From positions 1 through 64,000 of the forward strand of contig CAKSAC010000006.1 of assembly GCA_934434925.1 (NCBI GenBank): 64,000 nucleotides of DNA. Reading direction: 5' to 3'. Below the pieces are notes generated by a model, which did not search any database, was not told where the DNA came from, and worked only from the letters and a program-made list of their open reading frames with translations. This DNA is from an uncultured Eubacteriales bacterium (GTDB taxonomy: Bacteria > Bacillota > Clostridia > Oscillospirales > CAG-272). The stretch's first letter is position 1; each line of letters opens with the position of its first letter. This document shows, piece after piece, positions 36,213 through 44,341 of this stretch. Made by a program: the position numbers and the translations under genes.

Positions 36213-36916
36213 TACCGCTCCTCCCCGCAAAGAAACCGGATGGTGCGTTCCACCGCGTCTTTGGCGTTATACCACGGCTCATCCCCGTAGCGGTAATCGA
36301 ATTTTTTGCAGAACCAGCTGACATCCCCCGAGAGCGCGTCCAGATAGTTGCGCACACAGCCCATCACCGCGTCCTGCATTGCGGCGGCCTGTTTTTTCGG
36401 CAGTTCGCGCGCCCCGCAGGAAAGCAGACGGGCGGCGTGTGGCAGGCAGAAAAAGGGTTGCGCCGCCAGCTTTTTGCGGAAATTCTCATCCTCTCCGAAC
36501 AAAAGGACCGCCGTACTGATCATGCAGGTGAAGTGATGTTCAATCCGGTCGCAAAGATAGCAGGAACGCTCCTGCCGGCCGATCCGCGCGGCAATTCTTT
36601 CCCCCGGCGCGCCGAAGAGGTCCGTCATCTTTCCGGCCGTGACCTTTTCCTTCACCTCGGCCAGATGGCTCTCGAAAATCAGCGCCAGCCCGAGGCGGTT
36701 CTTTTTGGCAAACAGTTTGTCGGCATGTGTGCCGCAAAAGCCGCGCTCGTTGGTCTTAATCCGGATATCCGGTTCCATCATGGCACCGCCGAGAATCAGT
36801 TCCAGTTCGTCCTCCTCCAGCTTGCGGTAGAGCGCGCAGAGCGGACAGCCGCAGGACGGCTCTTCGCGCGAAGCATCGAACGCCTCGTTCACGGGGATTG
36901 TGTAAATACGCTCCAT
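36212..36916 (-). CDS. DUF6062 family protein
   Basis: 234 residues with repeated Cys/His pairs: SCGCPLC (22-28), GFCGTHADKLF, CYLCDRIEHHF and PFFCLPHAARLL. This spacing suggests metal binding at two sites, as in other DUF6062 proteins; no function is known. GEPWYNAKDAVERTIRFLCGE closes the protein with the family's N-A-x-D-A-x-x-R motif. First gene of the operon with the YhaN-like ATPase, PfkB kinase and miaA; AAAGGAG six bases upstream. Confidence 0.85.
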   Translation of the reverse strand: MERIYTIPVNEAFDASREEPSCGCPLCALYRKLEEDELELILGGAMMEPDIRIKTNERGFCGTHADKLFAKKNRLGLALIFESHLAEVKEKVTAGKMTDLFGAPGERIAARIGRQERSCYLCDRIEHHFTCMISTAVLLFGEDENFRKKLAAQPFFCLPHAARLLSCGARELPKKQAAAMQDAVMGCVRNYLDALSGDVSWFCKKFDYRYGDEPWYNAKDAVERTIRFLCGEER

Positions 36917-36971
36917 GGTGGCTCCTTTCTCGGGCTTTGCGGATCGGACGCAGAATTTTTCTCTTTATCTC

Positions 36972-37000
36972 TTGACAAGTAAAATTTTTCAAGATATAAT
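36972..37000 (+). promoter_or_regulatory. Consensus sigma70 promoter toward the multi-TM protein
   Basis: TTGACA-17-TATAAT, perfect. The leader to the GTG start is about 190 nt. It reads into the promoter on the opposite strand at 37068-37096. Confidence 0.85.
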
Positions 37001-37067
37001 TACTATGAAGTTATAATTTCTGACCGGCTCACCCGGCTCACGCCGCATGATACCCGTTCATGATTGT

Positions 37068-37096
37068 AGTATAGCATATTTTTTTCTTGGTTTCAA
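37068..37096 (-). promoter_or_regulatory. Sigma70 promoter of the DUF6062-ATPase-kinase-miaA operon
   Basis: TTGAAA-17-TATACT with an AT-rich spacer and TG-like context before the -10. Predicted transcripts run across the opposing consensus promoter at 36972-37000. Confidence 0.75.
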
Positions 37097-37196
37097 GTTT
37101 TTACGGACAATTTCGTGATGGTATTCTGTTAAGAATTTTCTCCCGCTCTTTTTCCGTATCCTGTTTTTCAACATATAATTTTTTAGGAGGTTCCCC

Positions 37197-37994
37197 GTGA
37201 AAAGCACCGCAAAAAAAATTCTCCTTGTCCTTCTGACCTTTTTGCTTGTTTCTTCTGTTCTTTGCCTGACGGCATCCGCCTCCGCGGCCGACACGGTCAC
37301 GAAAACGGCGGAAAAAGCCGCCGGGTCCTTTGATATCAACAAGATTGACCCGGCCGTTGATCCGCTGATAAAACTGATTCAGAATTTCTCAATCAACGCC
37401 TTTCTCAACACCTTCGCGGGCAAGACCATGACCATCGGGTTCATCGTTCTGGCGGCTTTCGGTTTTTTGCAATGCTTCTTCGGCCAGAAACTCCTGCGCC
37501 TCGAAGTCTTTCTGTTCGGGCTGGCTCTCGGCGCATACGGCGGAGCTTTGCTGGTCAAGGTTCCCTTTATTGAAAAACTGATCCCGGCCGCCAACGCTGA
37601 CCTGGTCACCTATATCGTGATGGCCGTCTGCGGTGCCGTCGCCGGTCTTGTGCTCTGCAAACTGGTGCGTCTCGGCGTGATTGCGGGCGTGGTCTTCGGC
37701 ACGTATGTGATCGGCCTGCCGTTTGTTGACCAGTTTGTGAAAAATCTCGGTTCTTCCCTGCCGGCGTTTGCCCCGTTGCTTATCACGGTCATTATCGGCC
37801 TGATCCTCGGGTTCATCGTCGTCAAACTGCTTGACCCCGCCCTCTGTATTCTGACTCCCCTGCTCGGCGGGTATCTGCTTTCCTACTGCGCCGGCAGCTT
37901 CGTCTTTGACCTTTTCAACCTGCTGCCTCTCATCATCATGGTCGTTCTCTTCCTGCTTGGGATGCTCCTGCAGTTCAAAATCCGGGCGCGCTGA
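37197..37994 (+). CDS. Polytopic membrane protein with signal peptide (TMEM198/DUF4203-like)
   Basis: 265 residues: a cleavable-looking signal peptide (KKILLVLLTFLLVSSVLCL, ending ASASA), a short acidic linker, then seven hydrophobic helices rich in Gly and Ala (GFIVLAAFGFLQCFFGQKL, FGLALGAYGGALL, YIVMAVCGAVAGLVLCKL and others). The pattern resembles TMEM198/DUF4203 proteins; function unknown. GTG start after AGGAGG. Single-gene unit with a consensus promoter and a long leader. Confidence 0.65.
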   Translation: MKSTAKKILLVLLTFLLVSSVLCLTASASAADTVTKTAEKAAGSFDINKIDPAVDPLIKLIQNFSINAFLNTFAGKTMTIGFIVLAAFGFLQCFFGQKLLRLEVFLFGLALGAYGGALLVKVPFIEKLIPAANADLVTYIVMAVCGAVAGLVLCKLVRLGVIAGVVFGTYVIGLPFVDQFVKNLGSSLPAFAPLLITVIIGLILGFIVVKLLDPALCILTPLLGGYLLSYCAGSFVFDLFNLLPLIIMVVLFLLGMLLQFKIRAR

Positions 37995-38322
37995 TTGTTT
38001 TTGCGCCTGCCTTTTCCGAATAATTTCCGTATCGCGGAGCCGTTCCGGCTCCGCTTTTTTATTCTCCCCGCCTTTTCTTCTCTTTTCTCGTTTCCGCCTT
38101 TTTTTCCTCTTTTTCTTCCCGCGCTCTTTTTTCTCCGCGCCCTTTTTTCTCCGCGCTCTTTTTTTCCTCCGCGCTCTTTTTTTCCTCCGCGCTCTGCGCC
38201 CGCGCGCCTTTTCTTCTCTTTCTCTCTCCGCCCTTTCTTCTCTTTTCTCTCTCCTGCCTTTTTCTTCTCTTTTTCTTTCTGCGCCGCCGGCCGGCTCCCG
38301 GCTTTCTTTTTCCATCAAAAAT
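37995..38322. other. Pyrimidine-rich non-coding gap
   Basis: About 330 bp, plus strand almost only C and T from 38050 on, with short TTTTTTCTCCGCGC-like units repeated four times near 38125-38195. No gene supported on either strand. Confidence 0.6.
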
Positions 38323-38399
38323 CCCCATAGCGGTTTTTGATATGTACCCAGTTTTCTGGACACCCGGTATTGGGGGTACATATCATTTTCGCTATGGGG
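38323..38399. mobile_element. 77-bp imperfect palindrome, MITE-like or bidirectional terminator
   Basis: Arms CCCCATAGCG and GATATGTACCC on the left match GGGGTACATATC and CGCTATGGGG on the right, with a 5-bp internal mismatch. The centre includes GTACCCAGTTTTCTGGACAC, similar to the ends of IS3-family elements (form TG...CCC-A-AAAG-TTGGACAC). It lies between two convergent genes and is followed by TTCTTTTATTTT, so it may also stop transcription from both sides. No transposase or clear target duplication is seen. Confidence 0.5.
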
Positions 38400-38450
38400 T
38401 TCTTTTATTTTGGGGCCGCGGCTTTTTCCGCGTCGGTTTTTGCCTGCGCG

Positions 38451-40025
38451 TTATGCCAGATTCAGCGCGAAAGGAAGTTTGCCGCGCGCGGGAATTTTTC
38501 CGGCCAGCACCTCGACGGCATAGGGTTGAGACTCGGGCGCATGATACCCGAAAAGCAGACGCTCCACATGCAGAAGCGGCTCGACGGCATAAGGATTGCC
38601 GAAATGGAGAACCGCCTTCACTTTGCCCGAGAGAATGACCGAATTGATCAGCGCCTCGATCCGGCGCGTCAGGCAGTCGCTCCCCAGGTATGCCGCTGTC
38701 ATACAGTAGGTGACAAAAACGACCTCGTCATGCCCTGCAATGCGGGTGAGCAACCTGTCATTTTCCGACGCGGTCGGGAACTCTTTGTGAAAGGCAATCT
38801 CCGCGGCGGGAAATTCCTTGCGGACGCAGTCGGCGATACGGGCCGGGTCATACCAGGAGCCGAACCCGATTTCCTTCGCGGGAGAGTCCTCATCGAACCC
38901 CATCCCCGTGAGTATCACAAACAACCGGCGGCGTTCCGGATCCGGCAAAGCCGCCAAAACCCCCTTATCGGTTACGGCCGTGATTGCGTCGCGGCTGACG
39001 GCGCGCAGGGTCCTTGCCGTTTCTTCCGTCACGGTGTACGGGGCGGGAGCGGGTTGCCGCGCCTTCTTCGCCGCAATCAGCGCATGCCTGACGGCCTCGT
39101 TCAGCCTCTCTTCGGTAAAGGTTCCCCGGCGGAATTCTTCGGCCAACATCCGGAGACATTCTTTATGCGGGGTTCGGTAGTTCGGCAGGATGATGTCGTT
39201 TCCGGCGGCGATAGCCAGCCCCATCGCGCGTCCTTCGCCGTATTTTTGTAAAATGCCGCTCATCGCCAGGGAGTCTGTGTAGATCAGCCCGTCAAATCCC
39301 GCGCTCCGGAGAAGGCCGATGACCTTCGGCGACAGGCTGGCGGGAAGCGAGGGGTCGATTGCGCGAAAGACCGTATGCTCGGTCATCACCGCGGGAAGAA
39401 GCCCTTCTTTCATCAGGGTCAGATACGGTATCATGTTCCGGGCCCACAGGGTTTCTTCCTCTGCGTCGGACCGCCCCTCGGCCATATGCGTGTCATACGG
39501 GAACTCTATCCCGCCGGGATAATGCTTGCCGCATCCCGCAAAATTGTTCTCGCGGAAGGATTCCAGAATGAGACGCGCCTGTTCTGTCACTTTTTCCGCC
39601 GTATCGCCGAAAACGCGCTGTGCTTTGCACGGGGCGTTCCCGCAAAGAATATCCACCACCGGACCCCATGTTCCCGTATAGCCGTCCGCGCGGGCAGAGG
39701 AAGCCAATGCGCGCGCATAAATCCGGGTGTATTCCGGGTTTTGGCAGGCGGCCAGCGTCAATAGCGGAACCGCAGGCAGACCGGACGGACTGTACCCCTG
39801 CTCCATATCCGCGACAAAAATCAGCGGCCGGTCGGTGGTCGCCGAAATCGCGGCAATCTCATCCCGGGCCATATCGTTTGTGCTGATCTGAAAGCAGAGC
39901 GCCTTCCCCTCCTTCGTAAGCTCCAGAATTTCTTCGCGCTCCGCCGGTATATGAAAACGTCGGACGCAAAGCACCGTGCCGAGTTTTTGTTCCAAGGTCA
40001 TGTTTTTCACTTGTTCATCTGTCAT
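38451..40025 (-). CDS. Glycoside hydrolase family 3, NagZ-like beta-N-acetylhexosaminidase
   Basis: 524 residues without a signal peptide. GH3 markers: FVADMEQGYSPSG, GCGKHYPGG with PYDTHM (Asp-His dyad typical of NagZ-type members), and YTDSLAMSGI with the nucleophile Asp. A C-terminal domain of about 190 residues resembles the GH3 C-domain (FVTYCMTAAY, HFGNPYAVEP). Probably acts on cytoplasmic muropeptides or GlcNAc oligomers. Start behind GAGGG at seven-base spacing. It follows the beta-helix lipoprotein gene after about 140 bp without a clear promoter. Confidence 0.85.
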   Translation of the reverse strand: MTDEQVKNMTLEQKLGTVLCVRRFHIPAEREEILELTKEGKALCFQISTNDMARDEIAAISATTDRPLIFVADMEQGYSPSGLPAVPLLTLAACQNPEYTRIYARALASSARADGYTGTWGPVVDILCGNAPCKAQRVFGDTAEKVTEQARLILESFRENNFAGCGKHYPGGIEFPYDTHMAEGRSDAEEETLWARNMIPYLTLMKEGLLPAVMTEHTVFRAIDPSLPASLSPKVIGLLRSAGFDGLIYTDSLAMSGILQKYGEGRAMGLAIAAGNDIILPNYRTPHKECLRMLAEEFRRGTFTEERLNEAVRHALIAAKKARQPAPAPYTVTEETARTLRAVSRDAITAVTDKGVLAALPDPERRRLFVILTGMGFDEDSPAKEIGFGSWYDPARIADCVRKEFPAAEIAFHKEFPTASENDRLLTRIAGHDEVVFVTYCMTAAYLGSDCLTRRIEALINSVILSGKVKAVLHFGNPYAVEPLLHVERLLFGYHAPESQPYAVEVLAGKIPARGKLPFALNLA

Positions 40026-40166
40026 TCTCCGACCCTCGTCTGTCTTTTTTCTTTTTTCGCCGCGCCGCGGTTTTGCACATTTTCGCCGCGCCGCAGCTCC
40101 GGCCGGGGGCCTTGCTTTCAAAGCCCCCTTTTTGACCGGTCGCCTTGCAAAAGGGCGGAATTTTTA

Positions 40167-43100
40167 TCAGTTGTCGTACTGCCAATAATCAAACAGGTCG
40201 CAAAGCCCTGCGTCTATTCCGCGCTCGCCTTCATAATTGCGGAGGAACCGTTCGCCCATTTCCTGCGTAATGGCGGCGCGTCCTTCCTCGGAGAGCGCAT
40301 ATTCGTATTCTTCCGCGCCGGGGATAATTTCCTTATAGAAGAACCAATAGTAGTTGTTGTCAATGTCGGCCGTGTCGATATATCCGTAATAATTGGCCGC
40401 ACCGTCTGTCACCGTGCTCTTTACGCTGACTTCGCCCGTCGGTTTTCCGTCTTTTTGCACGGGGGTGCCGCCGAGAACGATGTTATCCCGGATCACACAA
40501 CAGGAAGGTCCGCGCCAGGCGCGTTCCATCGACGCAATCTCTTCATACGTGAAGGTCACGCCCTCTTCCGGGTTTGTCACGGTCTTGGTGCTCTGATCGA
40601 CAAAGACCTTTGCCCCTTCGTTGTTCAGATAGTAGTATGCCGGGATGGTAAACACGGTTCCCACGGGTGCGCCGGTATAGGTATAGGTCTTTCCGGACAG
40701 TTGGGCCGGCACGTAGAAATAGCGCGGTTCGTATCCTTTGGCACCGCATTTGTTCGTCTCCGTGTGCGCTGTGACGATCATTTTGATGCCTTCGACCTGA
40801 TTCATGTATTCCGGGAAGCGTTCGCGCCATGCTTTCTGCGCACATTCTTCCAGATAGAGTTTTACCTCACGTTCCCGGCGGCCGTACCACCAATGCCCCG
40901 CAAGGCTCTGATACCAGGACTGTCCGCCGAGGGTGTTGCCCGCGTAATCCGTGGCGACATGTACCGGGTTCCCGACCTGGGAATATCCGGCGTCATCCCA
41001 AAAATAGTAGAAGAGCGCGCTCTGGTTGATCTGGTCGGAACTGCCGGACGGAATCGGCGTGTTTTCGTCCACTGCGTCGCCTTTGGCCGCCACCTGCGCG
41101 GGGTTCCGGAGAATCATGATATTCTGCCAGCAGACGTTCCCGTACCCCGACGAAGAATACCACCCTTTGTTGAGGTCGGATTTGGAGCCGAGCGTAGAAA
41201 TCATGTTGCCGTAAGTATAGTTTCCGCTGGCCTGCCCGTCGTTGTATACGGCGTTGTGGGTCGCGTTGAATCTGTGAAAGAGATTGTACCGGAAGTGGTT
41301 GCCGCGGGTCGTCCATCCGTGTACATAAATCATCCCGCCGTCCACCACGTCGGCGCTTCCGCCGTCAAAGCGGTTGTATTCCAGGATACAGTCAGCCGCG
41401 TTGTCTCCCGATACCGTACAGTTGCTGAAGAAATTGTGCGAAATGACCATCCGGCATCCGCTGAAGGAGATTCCCGTCTGGCGTGTGGGGGCCGTATCGT
41501 GGAAGACCGAGTTCTGTATGACATTCTCGGAAGGCACGAGCGTACGGAAGGAAGAGGGCGACGAAATCTGCACCAGCCCCCCGTTAACGCACCGGGAGAA
41601 ATCGGAATACAGGATCGCCAGCCGGCGGCATTCCCGTGCGTAAAGGTTGCTATGCATAGTATTCTTTACAGAAACGTTCTGGATAAAGACGTTTTCGCAA
41701 CTGAAAAGCGCAATCCCGTATTGCGTGGAGCTGGATATCTCGATCCCGTCGATCACCAGGTTTTTCACCGTATCGGCCCTTATGATATCGTAACTCCCGC
41801 CGACGCCGCTGGTCAGCGACTTCTCATCCTCGTAAAAATCATCGGTGGGATACAGGAAGATATAGCCGCTCTCTTCGTCATAGAACCATTCGCCGGGGGC
41901 ATCCAGCGCCTCGATGGCGTTGAAGAGATAAAAGGTGTTGCGCCTGGCCGGGGAGTTTGCGGAATGCTTACAGCCCCAGCTGTTGGGCTGTACGGATTTC
42001 AGCGCCCAGTGTCCTTTTTGCTGATACGGATTTCCGTTTTCGTCATAAAGGGTGCAGTCTTCGGCCGCATTGCCGTCCGGAACAAAGGTGCCGAGGAGTT
42101 TTTCCCCGTTCGGCCCCCGGTGCCAGTAGGGCTTTCCGTTGATGTCCAACGCAAGATTATAGTAAGCGAATTCCCATCCTTCAAAGGTCGAGCCGAAATA
42201 CCAGATGTTGCCGGTGTTGACCCAGGACAGGACCTCGTCGGCCATCTCCTGCGCCCCGGCTCCGTTCACTTTCCCGCTCAAAAGGCGGATCTGCCAGCCG
42301 ATCGGCGTATTTTCATCGATTCCCGCCTCGCGGCAACGTTCTATCCACTGGGAATACAGGTCGGAGCCTTCTTTGACCGTCACGCGCCCCGTATCGTCCA
42401 CCATGGTGAAATAGAGGAGTTCGGTAATATCGCATCCGCTGTTCGGATAGCGGGCAAGCGTATATTCTTCGTCTCCGAGATAGAGCCGGGGCGGCCCGCC
42501 CGAGGTCGTGATGGAGGGAATACTTCTCTTGTCCAGCCCCTGGTCTTCAAGCGTTGTAATCAGCACCTTATCCCGTGCGGACGCGGGAATGCGCGCCACA
42601 AGATCGGCGACCGCTATCTGATCGACGGCGCGGGAGAACCGGTCTTTATTCCATTCGCGGTTGGCCGTCAGCGTGACCTTTTCTCCTTCGTAGGCCTTGA
42701 TGAAGAGAGGGCTGCCGGGCGTTCCGCTGTGCAAAGAGGTGATGAACGCGGTCGCAGACATTTGATACTTGCCGCCCATCATCCAGATGATCCCGCCCTT
42801 TTTGCCTTTCATCGCGTGCAGGGCGCGGTCGAGCGTCGCAAACGGGGCTTCTTTTGTGCCGGGATTTTCATCGTTTCCGCTCGGGCTGACATAGATTTCG
42901 CGTTTTTGCGCAATCGGATAATCGGTATGTACCACTCTTTCCAGCACCCGGACTTCTTTGGGCAGTTCATCCCGGGCGAGTTCAAACCGGGCAAAAACAT
43001 TGTCCGCCGTGGTCTCATACCGGAGTTCCGCAAAATCGTCCAGCGCGCCGATTGGCGGCAATTCGAGCGAATACTGAATCGTTTCCGCCAACGGGCCGCT

Positions 43101-43979
43101 CAGGGCGTTGTCGAGAGGCAGTGCCAGCGTACCGCCGTGGCCCGCCATCAGGCCGACCAGTTTCAGGGTCGCGGAGTACGCCCCGAGATACCCTTCTCCG
43201 CAAAGAAGAACATGGTCGCCGCTCCCAAAGATGCCGTACCCTTCCGTGATTGCTTCGCTTTCGGCCCGTTTCCCGCTCAGCGTTCCGATGCGGATCTCAT
43301 GGGCCGCCACGTCGTCTTTCTCGGTTTTGAGCGGAACCAACACACCGCAAGCGTCGGCAATCGCTTCGTGGAGATAGACGCCAAGATCATACGCGTCGCG
43401 TTCATAGACGATCGAATATTCCGTCACGTCGCGGCCCGCGAGGGTAAGCCCGCTGTAACGGTACTCCGCGCGGTGCAACTGTTTTTCTCCGGGATAATAA
43501 TAAGCGCCGTCGCGCAGATAGTCGTCCAGATATTTCCGTACCGCGCTCATCAGCGCGTCGGGGCTGCCGCCGTTGATGACCAGGCGTTCATTTTCCCAAT
43601 AAATGGCCCAGTCATCCCGGCCGACGCGCACGCTGGCGCTTTCGGGGCGGTTGGTGTTTCCGATCAGAATCTCTTTTGTTCCGGTCGGAATCCCTTCGTC
43701 TTTCAGATACGTATCCTCTTTCATGCGGATATACACGCCGCTCTTTTCACGGAACTCCGTGCAGAAGGCGCGCACCGCCTTGAAGCTGTCAATATCCATC
43801 CCCTCGGGATACCGGATGACATACTCTTCCACTCCTTCGATCTTCCCGTCCGGCTTGATCTTTTCTCCGCACCCCGCCAGGCAGAAGGCAGAGAGGAGCA
43901 GACCGACCAGTAACAGGCCAAAAAGAAGAGAGAGGGCGGCACGCCTTGTGCCGGGTTGTGCCTTTTTCGTTGCTTTCAC
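40167..43979 (-). CDS. Very large lipoprotein with right-handed beta-helix domain
   Basis: 1270 residues. Signal peptide with lipobox FCLAGC (Cys about 38). Residues about 45-330 form an N-terminal domain of unknown type (Y-V-I-R-Y-P-E-G and GTKEILIGNTNRPES resemble accessory domains of surface glycosidases). EIYVSPSGNDENPGTKEAP (about 360) opens a parallel beta-helix as in polysaccharide lyases, with repeated N-V-x-I-x-N strands up to about 1000. The end is Trp/Tyr-rich. Start is GTG after AGGAGG with eight-base gap. Likely a surface-anchored polysaccharide-degrading enzyme; the exact lyase or hydrolase family is not clear. Confidence 0.82.
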   Translation of the reverse strand: MKATKKAQPGTRRAALSLLFGLLLVGLLLSAFCLAGCGEKIKPDGKIEGVEEYVIRYPEGMDIDSFKAVRAFCTEFREKSGVYIRMKEDTYLKDEGIPTGTKEILIGNTNRPESASVRVGRDDWAIYWENERLVINGGSPDALMSAVRKYLDDYLRDGAYYYPGEKQLHRAEYRYSGLTLAGRDVTEYSIVYERDAYDLGVYLHEAIADACGVLVPLKTEKDDVAAHEIRIGTLSGKRAESEAITEGYGIFGSGDHVLLCGEGYLGAYSATLKLVGLMAGHGGTLALPLDNALSGPLAETIQYSLELPPIGALDDFAELRYETTADNVFARFELARDELPKEVRVLERVVHTDYPIAQKREIYVSPSGNDENPGTKEAPFATLDRALHAMKGKKGGIIWMMGGKYQMSATAFITSLHSGTPGSPLFIKAYEGEKVTLTANREWNKDRFSRAVDQIAVADLVARIPASARDKVLITTLEDQGLDKRSIPSITTSGGPPRLYLGDEEYTLARYPNSGCDITELLYFTMVDDTGRVTVKEGSDLYSQWIERCREAGIDENTPIGWQIRLLSGKVNGAGAQEMADEVLSWVNTGNIWYFGSTFEGWEFAYYNLALDINGKPYWHRGPNGEKLLGTFVPDGNAAEDCTLYDENGNPYQQKGHWALKSVQPNSWGCKHSANSPARRNTFYLFNAIEALDAPGEWFYDEESGYIFLYPTDDFYEDEKSLTSGVGGSYDIIRADTVKNLVIDGIEISSSTQYGIALFSCENVFIQNVSVKNTMHSNLYARECRRLAILYSDFSRCVNGGLVQISSPSSFRTLVPSENVIQNSVFHDTAPTRQTGISFSGCRMVISHNFFSNCTVSGDNAADCILEYNRFDGGSADVVDGGMIYVHGWTTRGNHFRYNLFHRFNATHNAVYNDGQASGNYTYGNMISTLGSKSDLNKGWYSSSGYGNVCWQNIMILRNPAQVAAKGDAVDENTPIPSGSSDQINQSALFYYFWDDAGYSQVGNPVHVATDYAGNTLGGQSWYQSLAGHWWYGRREREVKLYLEECAQKAWRERFPEYMNQVEGIKMIVTAHTETNKCGAKGYEPRYFYVPAQLSGKTYTYTGAPVGTVFTIPAYYYLNNEGAKVFVDQSTKTVTNPEEGVTFTYEEIASMERAWRGPSCCVIRDNIVLGGTPVQKDGKPTGEVSVKSTVTDGAANYYGYIDTADIDNNYYWFFYKEIIPGAEEYEYALSEEGRAAITQEMGERFLRNYEGERGIDAGLCDLFDYWQYDN

Positions 43980-44161
43980 TGTGAGATCCTCCTTCGATTT
44001 TTTGCGGCCGCACCGCGCGTTGAGTTTCTTTTTTATCGCCCTTTTTATTTCGGCAACCCTCTTTTTCCGTATGCGCAACAGGTTCCGCGCACCGCAAGAC
44101 CCGAAGCGAAATAATACAAAAAAGGGGAGACTGCCAGGCATCCAAGAGCCATTCCTGTTTC

Positions 44162-44191
44162 ATTTTACCACACTTTGCTGAAAAAAAGCAA
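44162..44191 (-). promoter_or_regulatory. Promoter of the beta-helix lipoprotein gene
   Basis: TTGCTT-18-TAAAAT with G-T-G-G before the -10, about 185 bp upstream of the GTG start; back to back with the ileS promoter. Confidence 0.5.
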
Positions 44192-44250
44192 CTCCCGACG
44201 GGCATTTTTTGTAAAAAACCGTTCAGTGCCTGTGCTTTTCTCCGCTTTGC

Positions 44251-44279
44251 TTGACAAGTCTTCCGAAAAAGTATATAAT
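44251..44279 (+). promoter_or_regulatory. Consensus sigma70 promoter of ileS
   Basis: TTGACA-17-TATAAT, perfect. The leader is only about 56 nt, so no T-box fits in front of ileS. Confidence 0.88.
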
Positions 44280-44341
44280 CTATTTTATGTTTGGATAATA
44301 TATCGCGCTCCTGTGCGGGAGCGCGCAGAAAGGGAGAACCC

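Noticed and set aside
39951..43913. A 1320-codon open frame on the plus strand opposite the beta-helix lipoprotein
   Set aside because: Antisense shadow of GC-rich coding DNA. No ribosome site, no family motifs, while the minus frame has a lipobox and beta-helix repeats.
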